The notes under the pieces were generated by a model that was not told where the DNA came from, searched no databases, and was given only the letters and a program-made list of their open reading frames with translations. This document shows positions 1 through 5,991 of a stretch of DNA of 7,744 bases, in pieces. The stretch lies in the NCBI GenBank assembly GCA_030156305.1, contig JASGMZ010000141.1:1-7744 (forward strand). The letters run 5' to 3'. The translations under genes and the position numbers were made by a program. This stretch comes from Bacteroidales bacterium (GTDB lineage Bacteria > Bacteroidota > Bacteroidia > Bacteroidales > UBA12077). Each line of letters starts with the position of its first letter. Position 1 is the stretch's first letter.

Positions 1-916
1 TTTCTTTTAATTTTTCCCATAAGCCGGGATCACGGAAAAAACTGGTTACCCCAATTAAAAGTTCTTTAAAAAGAATATCCATTTCTTTAGGATTTTCCTG
101 TAAAAAATGTACATACGAACTAATCTCATCAATTTTATGAACTCCCATTCGCCTTTCAATTCGACGATATACGGAATTTTTTTTGTACATCGAAAAGTCA
201 TTACCCGTATGTGATCGTAGCAGGATAATTATTTTTTCAAGAGAGCTTTTGTCTTTATTATCAATAATTTGATCTGATTTGAGAACCGGAACTCGTTTGA
301 AGAAATCATGAAGCATCAAGGGTAATTCTTTTGCAGGGGCAACAATATCAACAATTACAGATTCTATGGCGCTTCGGGGCATACTGTCGAATTTTGCAGA
401 GGAAGGTTCCTGAACCATTACTACACCATTTTGTTCTTTAATATTGCGTATACCAATACTTCCGTCGGAGCCCATGCCTGAAAGAATAACTGCAACTCCA
501 CGTTCATGTTGGTCATCGGCCAGCGACTGCAAAAAATAATCGATAGGAAGCCGTAAACCTCTTACTTCAATTGGGTCAAAAAGGTAAAGAACACCTTTTA
601 ATATAGACATGGTCTTATTTGGGGGAATTACATAAACTATATTTTGTTTTACAGGCATACGGTCTTTAACCTGCATAACTTTCATTTTGGTAATGCGTTG
701 TAGCAGTTCAGGTAACATCCCTTTATGTGTTGGATCGAGGTGTTGGATAACAATATATGCCATACCACTATTTGCAGGTACATTTACAAGATATTGTTCT
801 AATGCTTCTAAACCACCTGCAGATGCTCCAATACAAACAATTGGAAAATGGCTGGTAACTGTACCAGGTTTATTTTCTTTTGGAGTTTCTTTCGATTTCG
901 GCTTCTTGCTTTTCAT
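1..916 (-). CDS. CheB-CheR fusion protein, N-terminal part (partial at left edge)
   Basis: This is a signalling enzyme that joins a protein-glutamate methylesterase (CheB) to a glutamate O-methyltransferase (CheR). The minus-strand frame is open for 305 codons and continues past the window. After a Lys-rich tail (about residues 1-22), the CheB domain shows GASAGG (candidate catalytic Ser32), QHLDP (His59) and SGMGSDG (Asp151), which match the CheB Ser-His-Asp triad. The CheR N-terminal domain begins near residue 217 and shows YKKNSVYRRIERRM and the FKELLIGVTSFFRDP signature at about residues 283-297. The SAM-binding part is outside the window. No receiver domain precedes CheB, unlike classical CheB. 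Such fusions often continue into PAS and histidine-kinase modules, which cannot be checked here. The ATG at 916-914 is chosen because the CheB fold starts soon after it. A good promoter lies upstream at 1058-1087, and a short ORF overlaps this start. Confidence 0.95.
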   Translation of the reverse strand, partial: MKSKKPKSKETPKENKPGTVTSHFPIVCIGASAGGLEALEQYLVNVPANSGMAYIVIQHLDPTHKGMLPELLQRITKMKVMQVKDRMPVKQNIVYVIPPNKTMSILKGVLYLFDPIEVRGLRLPIDYFLQSLADDQHERGVAVILSGMGSDGSIGIRNIKEQNGVVMVQEPSSAKFDSMPRSAIESVIVDIVAPAKELPLMLHDFFKRVPVLKSDQIIDNKDKSSLEKIIILLRSHTGNDFSMYKKNSVYRRIERRMGVHKIDEISSYVHFLQENPKEMDILFKELLIGVTSFFRDPGLWEKLKE

Positions 917-963
917 CCGTTTATAGTTTTGATTTTAATGGGCGGATAGCCTAGAGCTTCCAT
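913..963 (-). CDS. possible 16-residue leader ORF overlapping the cheBR start
   Basis: The minus strand carries an ATG ORF reading MEALGYPPIKIKTING. Its TGA stop overlaps the cheBR ATG in an ATGA arrangement, a geometry typical of translational coupling. The frame is open upstream to 1026 (stop at 1029-1027), and the 21 extra codons also look protein-like, with ELIEPSLDNQFVTHSPDY just before the Met and higher GC than the flanks, but no ATG, GTG or TTG start lies in that part. It falls inside the predicted 5' leader of cheBR. It could be a coupling leader peptide, a short protein with an unusual start, the tail of a decayed gene, or chance. No clear ribosome binding site is visible and no family is recognised. 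Confidence 0.27.
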   Translation of the reverse strand: MEALGYPPIKIKTING

Positions 964-1057
964 ATAATCAGGCGAGTGTGTGACAAATTGGTTGTCAAGG
1001 CTCGGTTCAATTAATTCTTTTTTATATCAGAATGATGTAATATCCTATTTATCAATA

Positions 1058-1087
1058 CAAATTTAGCGAAAAATAATCACTTCCAAT
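1058..1087 (-). promoter_or_regulatory. candidate promoter of cheBR
   Basis: On the minus strand, ATTG (1087-1084) and TAAATTTG (1065-1058) are separated by 18 bases. This fits the Bacteroidota primary sigma pattern TTTG / TAnnTTTG, with a perfect -7 box. Transcription would start near 1050, giving a leader of about 135 nt. The 12 bases from the -7 box onward, TAAATTTGTATT, are identical to those at the sigma-factor promoter at 6370-6381. Confidence 0.62.
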
Positions 1088-1134
1088 AATCAAATACTGA
1101 CTCTGTAAAATCGGAATTCTATTGTAGAATTTAT

Positions 1135-1213
1135 GTTGCAATATTTTGGTAATAAGTTACATCATTCACGAATAGGTGCATTGACTTATTATAAAATATT
1201 AGATGCCAGCAAC
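1135..1213. repeat. long AT-rich imperfect inverted repeat
   Basis: The arms pair in three blocks: GTTGC (1135-1139) with GCAAC (1209-1213), AATATTTT (1140-1147) with AAAATATT (1193-1200), and AATAAGT (1151-1157) with ACTTATT (1184-1190). They are separated by a small internal loop and one 8-nt bulge, and the top loop is about 26 nt. Seen from the minus strand the structure begins 11 nt after the cupin stop codon, so it may shape the 3' end of that mRNA. No U-tract follows, so it is not a typical intrinsic terminator. It could also act as DNA, or be the remnant of a small repeat element. Confidence 0.5.
1157..1169 (+). repeat. 13-bp motif TTACATCATTCAC, repeated
   Basis: The same 13 bases occur again at 1799-1811, upstream of znuA. 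Its first 11 bases (TTACATCATTC) also occur on the minus strand at 1040-1030, just downstream of the predicted cheBR transcription start. Three copies in under 800 bp, all in non-coding DNA, suggest a possible shared site, though AT-rich composition makes short repeats less rare. Confidence 0.4.
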
Positions 1214-1224
1214 TTACAGTATTT

Positions 1225-1557
1225 TTATTTTTCTTTTATAATTGTTGATATCATTTTAAACCGTTCTTTTGCTCTAATAATATTTGATGCATATGCAGGA
1301 ATAATAACTGATTGTCCGGTATTCAGTAAATTCGATTTTCCATTGATTATTATCTCTGCCCTGCCATGAGTAATTTGGATTAATGTGGCGTGGGGGATTA
1401 TTTTTTCAGTTGCAGCTTCCCCTAAATCAAATGGTATAACACTAATACGATCAGTTGTTTTTTTTACAATTGTTTTAATAACAATTGAATTAGGCACATA
1501 TTCAATGATTTCAACATTTTGAAATACTTCTGCTTTTTCAAATCCATGATTTTGCAT
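1225..1557 (-). CDS. small cupin-domain protein
   Basis: This 110-residue protein is a single small beta-barrel of the cupin superfamily and is probably cytoplasmic, having no signal peptide or membrane segment. The core shows an ATLIQITHGRAEIIINGK strand pair (about 57-74), then a turn and GQSVIIPAYASN (81-92), the usual positions of cupin motifs 1 and 2. Relatives I recall read about PANVPH at motif 2. Here the last residue is Asn92 rather than His, and motif 1 keeps only scattered histidines (56, 64), so canonical metal binding is doubtful. The ATG at 1557 is fixed by an in-frame stop two codons upstream. Its substrate is unknown. It may be a sensor or binding protein rather than an enzyme. 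It lies upstream of cheBR on the same strand, but a separate promoter between them argues against obligatory co-transcription. Confidence 0.82.
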   Translation of the reverse strand: MQNHGFEKAEVFQNVEIIEYVPNSIVIKTIVKKTTDRISVIPFDLGEAATEKIIPHATLIQITHGRAEIIINGKSNLLNTGQSVIIPAYASNIIRAKERFKMISTIIKEK

Positions 1558-1761
1558 ATTTTACTAATTTTTGGTTTGCTGAAAACGATGAAATTTAATT
1601 CAGACTCGATAACTCCCATGACCCGCATTCCATTTAAGAGTTTCACTAAGCATCTCAAACCAAACGACTGGCAGGCTTGTGGTACAAAAATAGGCCTTGT
1701 TTAACATATGGATATCATGAGCTACCGTGTCTTCACATTTATTATTGTAAAGTTAAGTTCC

Positions 1762-1882
1762 TGTTGAATGAAAAGTGTTACAAAATTTTGATAAAAATTT
1801 ACATCATTCACACATTAATTGTTGAAACAATCGTTTTATTATTGAAGCAAAAGTGAATTAATAAGTGAAATGTTGAAAAGAT
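1762..1882 (+). promoter_or_regulatory. candidate operator cluster upstream of znuA
   Basis: ATTGTTGAAACAAT (1818-1831) is a palindrome with 6-bp arms around a 2-bp centre. Related same-direction motifs follow at 1838-1851 (ATTATTGAAGCAAA) and 1869-1882 (AATGTTGAAAAGAT), and a TGTTGAA core occurs at 1762-1768. Metal importers are usually repressed by Zur/Fur- or DtxR/MntR-type proteins binding such short palindromes near the promoter. The motif does not match a consensus I know, so the regulator is not assigned. Confidence 0.33.
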
Positions 1883-1925
1883 TATCTTTAGTAACTTTTT
1901 ACATTATTATTACGGGTTTTTTCTT

Positions 1926-1933
1926 TATTTTTG
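1926..1933 (+). promoter_or_regulatory. possible -7 box of the znu cluster
   Basis: TATTTTTG matches TAnnTTTG exactly and would place the transcription start about 25 bases before the znuA ATG. No good TTTG sits 18-21 bases upstream, so this is only a candidate. Confidence 0.27.
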
Positions 1934-1963
1934 TTATTTTTAATAATTCTAAATAATTTTTAA

Positions 1964-2842
1964 ATGAAACGAGCATTGTTATTAATATTATTTTCAGTAG
2001 GATTATTTGCTTGCAATAATCAGCAAAGTAATGATAAACCTGTTGTGACCGTTAGTATTTTACCACAAAAATATTTTATAGAGAATATTGCAGGGGATTA
2101 TGTTACGGTAAATGTAATGATTCCACCTGGTGCAAGTCCGGTTACCTATGAACCCACCCCAAAACAAATGCAGCAACTTACCACTTCGGATGTTTATTTT
2201 CGTATTGGGTATATCGAATTTGAAAAGTCCTGGATGAATAGATTTAAGAATATTCATCCTCAAATGAAAATTATTGACCTATCAGAGAAAGCTCATTTAA
2301 TTAAGCCACAGGACACAGATCACGCACATCATGCTCACGAAGGCCATCATCATGGAATAGATCCGCATATTTGGGTATCACCTAAAGAAGTAAAAAAACA
2401 AGTAGAACTAATTTACCAATATCTACTTAAAAATTATCCCGAGCAGGATAGTATATTTGCTTCAAATTACAAAAAATTTATTCAAAAGATTGAACAGTTG
2501 GATCAATACGCTACCTGTAAATTAGAACCTTTTAAAGGAGAAAAGTTCTTAATCTTTCATCCTGCATTGAGTTATTTGGCACGTGATTATGGGTTAGAGC
2601 AGATATCTATCGAGATTGATGGAAAAGAACCAACTCCGGCCAATATGCAGGAGATTATTAGCATTGCCCGTTCTGAAAATATAAAAATTATTTTCGTACA
2701 AAAACAATTTAGTAAACACAATGCTCAGGTTATTGCAGAGGAAATTGATGGAACCGTAGTTCAAATAAATCCATTGGATTATCAATGGGATAAAAGTATT
2801 AAATATATTATTGATAGGATTGTAGATTCTTATTCAAAGTAA
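1964..2842 (+). CDS. znuA: zinc-type ABC transporter substrate-binding lipoprotein
   Basis: This is the periplasmic metal-capture component of a cluster A-I (ZnuA/TroA-type) ABC importer, 292 residues long. Residues 1-17 form a lipoprotein signal ending in LFAC with lipidation at Cys17. The mature N-lobe starts with VVTVSILPQKYFIENIAG (27-44). A His-rich loop (119-130, seven His) leads into DPHIW with ligand His135. FHPALSYLARDYGL gives His199. The segment around VQINPLDYQW (266-275) matches the region of the fourth ligand. In classical ZnuA/TroA the first ligand is His in a PHxYEPTP-like segment. Here it reads SPVTYEPTP with Val60. From memory, several Bacteroidota homologues also lack His here, so this may be a lineage trait. 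Zinc is more likely than manganese because of the His-rich loop. It is the first gene of the cluster, and znuC follows after 5 bases. Confidence 0.93.
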   Translation: MKRALLLILFSVGLFACNNQQSNDKPVVTVSILPQKYFIENIAGDYVTVNVMIPPGASPVTYEPTPKQMQQLTTSDVYFRIGYIEFEKSWMNRFKNIHPQMKIIDLSEKAHLIKPQDTDHAHHAHEGHHHGIDPHIWVSPKEVKKQVELIYQYLLKNYPEQDSIFASNYKKFIQKIEQLDQYATCKLEPFKGEKFLIFHPALSYLARDYGLEQISIEIDGKEPTPANMQEIISIARSENIKIIFVQKQFSKHNAQVIAEEIDGTVVQINPLDYQWDKSIKYIIDRIVDSYSK

Positions 2843-2847
2843 GTAGG

Positions 2848-3600
2848 ATGAAAAAATTAGTTGAATTAAAATCGGTTTATGCAGGATACAACGATGAGGT
2901 TATTTTAACCGATGTATCATTAGATATTTATGACAACGATTTTATTGGAATCATCGGGCCTAACGGAGGAGGAAAAACTACTTTGCTTAAAGTAATTCTT
3001 GGATTAATAAAACCTTATAAAGGGACGGTGAAATTTTATACCAATGATACCCATAAAAGAAATAAGATTGGTTACCTTCCACAGTTTAATAAAATTGATC
3101 AAAAATTTCCGATTAAAGTAATTGATATTGTTTTGTCGGGTTTAATATTTGGGAATAAGTTGTTTTTTAAATATTCAAAATCTGATTATACAAAAGCCTG
3201 TGATACTCTTAAACGCATTGGTATTAGCAATTTAAAAGATTATCCTGTTGGCGCACTTTCCGGCGGACAATTGCAAAAAGTTTTATTAGCCAGGGCTCTC
3301 ATCTCTTCTCCGCGATTATTAATTTTAGATGAACCTAATACTTATGTGGACAATCAATTTGAAGGAGAATTGTATAAAATATTAGAAGAGCTGAATAATG
3401 AAATGGCGATTATTATTGTTTCACATGATATTGGAACCATTGCTTCCTATATTAAAACCATTGCCTGTGTTAATCGGAGTTTGCATTATCATAAATCAAA
3501 TAAAATAACAGAAGCACAACTGGCATCCTATAATTGCCCCATTAAATTAATCACCCATGGTGAAGTGCCACATACTGTTTTAAGTAAACACAATCATTAG
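2848..3600 (+). CDS. znuC: zinc-type ABC transporter ATP-binding protein
   Basis: This is the cytoplasmic ATPase (250 residues) that powers metal import with the ZnuB permease. All ABC motifs are present: Walker A GPNGGGKT (37-44), Q-loop Gln79 in YLPQF, signature LSGGQ (137-141), Walker B LLILDE (157-162), a D-loop with VD (167-168) and switch His193 in SHD. The C-terminal tail has the segment NCPIKLITHGEVPHTVL and ends in HNH, giving four His in the last 14 residues. E. coli ZnuC also has a His-rich C-terminus, so zinc sensing at this end is possible but unproven. The start lies 5 bases after znuA, with a weak GTAGG just before the ATG, and the stop lies 2 bases before znuB, indicating one operon. 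The length is normal for the family. Confidence 0.95.
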   Translation: MKKLVELKSVYAGYNDEVILTDVSLDIYDNDFIGIIGPNGGGKTTLLKVILGLIKPYKGTVKFYTNDTHKRNKIGYLPQFNKIDQKFPIKVIDIVLSGLIFGNKLFFKYSKSDYTKACDTLKRIGISNLKDYPVGALSGGQLQKVLLARALISSPRLLILDEPNTYVDNQFEGELYKILEELNNEMAIIIVSHDIGTIASYIKTIACVNRSLHYHKSNKITEAQLASYNCPIKLITHGEVPHTVLSKHNH

Positions 3601-3602
3601 TT

Positions 3603-4433
3603 ATGTTAGCAGAATTATTTGAGTATAAATTTATCGTAAATTCATTATTAGCAGGCATCTTGGCCAGCATAAGCTGTGGAATTATTGGAACCTATATTGT
3701 TACGCGACGGATGGTATTTCTTAGTGGAGGCATTACGCATGCATCTTTTGGAGGGATAGGTATTGGTTATTACTTTGGATTTAATCCGGTAATTGCAGCT
3801 GCAATTTTTGCTGTTTTTTCTGCCTTAGGAATTGAGTTTTTATCTAAAAAAACTGATGTCCGCGAAGATTCTGTGATTGGAATTCTTTGGTCGCTTGGAA
3901 TGGCTATCGGAATAATTTTCGTATTTATTACTCCCGGTTATGCACCTAATTTAATGACTTATCTTTTTGGTAGCATTCTTACCGTTTCTACCTTAGATAT
4001 TATACTTATGGCCATTGTTAGTGTGGTTATTATTTTAATATTTATATTTTTTTATCATACCATATTGTTTGTAGCTTATGATCAGGAATTTGCTCAAACG
4101 CATAAGTTACCGGTAAATTTTATAAATAATTTATTGATTTCTTTGGTTGCTTTAACCATTGTGCTTAATATTAAAGTGGTTGGAATTATATTGGTTATTT
4201 CTTTGTTAACCATCCCACAATCTATTGCTAATTTATTTACTAACGAATTTAAAAACATTATTATCATCTCGATTGTTATAGGTTTAATAGGAGCCCTAAT
4301 GGGTTTATTAATTTCTTATCAAATTAATATACCCTCTGGTGCATCCATTATCTTTTCATTGGTAATATTTTTTATCTTAGCTAAGATGTTTCAGATTATA
4401 AAACATAAGATTTTATTGAAAATAAATGCATAA
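3603..4433 (+). CDS. znuB: zinc-type ABC transporter permease (ABC-3 family)
   Basis: This is the inner-membrane channel of the metal importer, 276 residues and strongly hydrophobic throughout, with roughly seven to eight membrane segments. ABC-3 landmarks are visible: IVTRRMVFLSGGITHASFGGIGIGYYFG near the N-terminus (about 32-59, containing the conserved His after the GGI turn), VREDSVIGILWSLGMAIGI in the middle (about 86-104), and a C-terminal VVGIILVISLLTIPQSIA segment (about 193-210). The protein should dimerise and couple to two ZnuC subunits. It overlaps no neighbour but starts 2 bases after the znuC stop. A 40-base gap separates it from lpdA. The substrate cannot be told from the permease alone. 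Zinc is inferred from the binding protein. Confidence 0.94.
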   Translation: MLAELFEYKFIVNSLLAGILASISCGIIGTYIVTRRMVFLSGGITHASFGGIGIGYYFGFNPVIAAAIFAVFSALGIEFLSKKTDVREDSVIGILWSLGMAIGIIFVFITPGYAPNLMTYLFGSILTVSTLDIILMAIVSVVIILIFIFFYHTILFVAYDQEFAQTHKLPVNFINNLLISLVALTIVLNIKVVGIILVISLLTIPQSIANLFTNEFKNIIIISIVIGLIGALMGLLISYQINIPSGASIIFSLVIFFILAKMFQIIKHKILLKINA

Positions 4434-4473
4434 AATTTTATCATAAGTTATACATTAAAAAAATATCAGAATA

Positions 4474-5865
4474 ATGAAATACGATTTAATAATTATTGGA
4501 AGTGGCCCTGGAGGTTATGTTGCAGCAATCAGGGCATCGCAATTAGGAATGAAAGTTGGCGTAGTAGAAAAAGCTGAATTGGGTGGAATTTGTTTAAATT
4601 GGGGGTGTATCCCTACAAAATCATTATTAAAAAGTGCCCAGGTATATACATACATGCAACATGCTGCCGATTATGGAATTAAAACCCAAGGCGAAATAAA
4701 GCCCGATTTCGAAGCCATTGTAAAAAGAAGCCGGGGTGTTGCCGAAGGGATGAGCAAAGGAATTCAGTTCCTGTTTAAAAAGAATAAGATTGAACATATT
4801 GCCGGTTTTGGAAAACTTAAAGAAAATAAAAAAGTTGAAGTTAAAGATGCCGATGGCAATGTGAATGAATACGAAGCCGAACATATTATTTTAGCTACCG
4901 GAGCTCGGTCAAAAGAACTTCCAAATCTTAAACAGGATGGGAAGAAAATTATCGGATACCGCGAAGCAATGACTTTGCCTAAACAGCCCGAATCGATGAT
5001 TGTTGTTGGTTCAGGAGCTATAGGTAGTGAGTTTGCAAACTTTTATAATGCGTTAGGAACCAACGTCTATTTAGTGGAGTTTTTGCCCAACGTTGTTCCT
5101 AACGAAGATGAAGAAGTTTCTAAACAACTGGCTCGTTCGTTTAAAAAAGCCGGAATGAAAGTGATGGTTAATTCGAGTGTTGAATCAGTTGATACTTCAG
5201 GAAAATTATGTAAGGCCGTGGTAAAATCTAAAAAAGGAGAAGAAACCATTGAGGCAGAAATTGTGCTTTCGGCAGTAGGGGTAACTCCTAACCTCGAAAA
5301 TATTGGACTGGAAGAGTTAGGAGTAGAAATGGAAAAGGGAAAAATCAAAGTTAACGATTACTATCAAACAAATATCGAAGGCATCTATGCTATTGGCGAT
5401 ATTGTGCATGGGCCAGCACTTGCACATGTAGCTTCAGCCGAAGGAATTGCTTGTGTAGAAAAAATAGCAGGATTAAATCCTGAGCCTATTAATTATAGTA
5501 ATATTCCGGCTTGTACGTATACTTCGCCAGAAGTTGCTTCAGTTGGCTTAACCGAACAAGCAGCTAAAGATGCTGGTTATGAAATAAAAGTGGGCAAATT
5601 CCCATTTACGGCCTCGGGAAAAGCAAGTGCTGCGGGCGAAAAAGATGGTTTTGTTAAATTGATTTTTGATGAAAAATACGGTGAATTGTTAGGTGCTCAT
5701 TTAATTGGTGCTAATGTTACCGAAATAATTGCTGAACTTGTTGTTGCCAAAAAATTAGAAACAACGGGCCATGAAATTATAAAATCAATACATCCTCACC
5801 CCACCATGTCAGAAGCTGTTATGGAGGCTGCAGCTGCTGCTTATGATGAAGTAATTCATATATAA
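4474..5865 (+). CDS. lpdA: dihydrolipoamide dehydrogenase (E3)
   Basis: This FAD-dependent flavoenzyme reoxidises dihydrolipoyl groups with NAD+ (EC 1.8.1.4), serving as the E3 subunit of pyruvate, 2-oxoglutarate and branched-chain dehydrogenase complexes and of the glycine cleavage system. It has 463 residues, normal for the family. Motifs in order are: FAD Rossmann GSGPGG (9-14), redox disulfide GGICLNWGCIPTK with Cys40/Cys45, ATG (141-143), NAD Rossmann GSGAIGSE (179-186), FAD contact YAIGDI with Asp309, and the dimer-interface active site HPHPTMSE with His442 and Glu447. The HPHPT ending and the CLNWGC spacing identify E3 rather than glutathione or mercuric reductase. It is a soluble cytoplasmic homodimer. 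No promoter box is seen in the 40-base gap after znuB, so read-through from znu is likely. A strong terminator follows. Its codon use looks slightly richer in G+C than that of the znu genes. Confidence 0.97.
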   Translation: MKYDLIIIGSGPGGYVAAIRASQLGMKVGVVEKAELGGICLNWGCIPTKSLLKSAQVYTYMQHAADYGIKTQGEIKPDFEAIVKRSRGVAEGMSKGIQFLFKKNKIEHIAGFGKLKENKKVEVKDADGNVNEYEAEHIILATGARSKELPNLKQDGKKIIGYREAMTLPKQPESMIVVGSGAIGSEFANFYNALGTNVYLVEFLPNVVPNEDEEVSKQLARSFKKAGMKVMVNSSVESVDTSGKLCKAVVKSKKGEETIEAEIVLSAVGVTPNLENIGLEELGVEMEKGKIKVNDYYQTNIEGIYAIGDIVHGPALAHVASAEGIACVEKIAGLNPEPINYSNIPACTYTSPEVASVGLTEQAAKDAGYEIKVGKFPFTASGKASAAGEKDGFVKLIFDEKYGELLGAHLIGANVTEIIAELVVAKKLETTGHEIIKSIHPHPTMSEAVMEAAAAAYDEVIHI

Positions 5866-5887
5866 TTTAAAATAATCTTATAAAAGC

Positions 5888-5917
5888 AAGTGGATGAGTT
5901 TTCTCATCCACTTTTTT
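5888..5917 (+). terminator. Rho-independent terminator after lpdA
   Basis: An 11-bp perfect stem, AAGTGGATGAG (5888-5898) with CTCATCCACTT (5903-5913), closes a TTTT loop, and a T6 run covers 5912-5917. It lies 22 bases after the lpdA stop. On the minus strand a shorter T-run follows, so it may also end transcripts of the small gene at 5992-6162. Confidence 0.93.
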
Positions 5918-5991
5918 GTTAAAATTAAACTTTAAAATCTTTCTCAATATTTTCAGAAAGAAATGCACATGATAAGTCAGAAGAATTGATG

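Larger units (their letters stand above)
917..1224. other. spacer between cupin gene and cheBR
   Basis: This stretch of about 300 bases between two minus-strand genes holds, in the direction of transcription, an AT-rich imperfect hairpin (1135-1213) just after the cupin stop, a Bacteroidota-type promoter (1058-1087) and the cheBR leader with the small ORF at 913-963. Two copies of TTACATCATTC, in opposite orientation, also lie here. No larger gene is seen. Confidence 0.7.
1558..1963. other. divergent intergenic region between cupin gene and znuA
   Basis: This 406-base region should contain the start signals of both the minus-strand cupin gene and the plus-strand znu cluster. A perfect -7 match TATTTTTG lies on the minus strand at 1692-1685, without a clear -33 partner. 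Another TATTTTTG lies on the plus strand at 1926-1933. The part 1601-1700 is noticeably richer in G+C than its surroundings and has coding-like but interrupted frames. The part 1762-1882 holds repeated TGTTGAA-type motifs. No convincing gene is seen. Confidence 0.6.

Noticed and set aside
687..926. 79-codon plus-strand open frame
   Set aside because: It lies antisense within the CheB domain, whose catalytic motifs prove the minus-strand frame.
1133..1369. 78-codon plus-strand open frame
   Set aside because: It spans the hairpin and the antisense of the cupin gene, with AT-rich filler composition and no recognisable domain.
1464..1704. Two overlapping 61-64 codon frames on opposite strands
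   Set aside because: Both run into the cupin coding sequence in another frame. Their upstream parts are discussed as a possible decayed fragment, but no intact gene is supported.
1780..1795. ACAAAATTTTG as a second znu promoter or operator
   Set aside because: It lacks the TA of TAnnTTTG and its self-complementarity is explained by A/T runs.
2305..2355. Low-complexity CAT/CAC-rich stretch considered as a microsatellite
   Set aside because: It encodes the His-rich metal loop of ZnuA, a common feature of this family.
2060..2785. Minus-strand frames inside znuA
   Set aside because: They are antisense shadows of a well-supported coding sequence.
4627..5348. Minus-strand frames of 85 and 93 codons inside lpdA
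   Set aside because: They are antisense shadows. The lpdA frame has every active-site motif.
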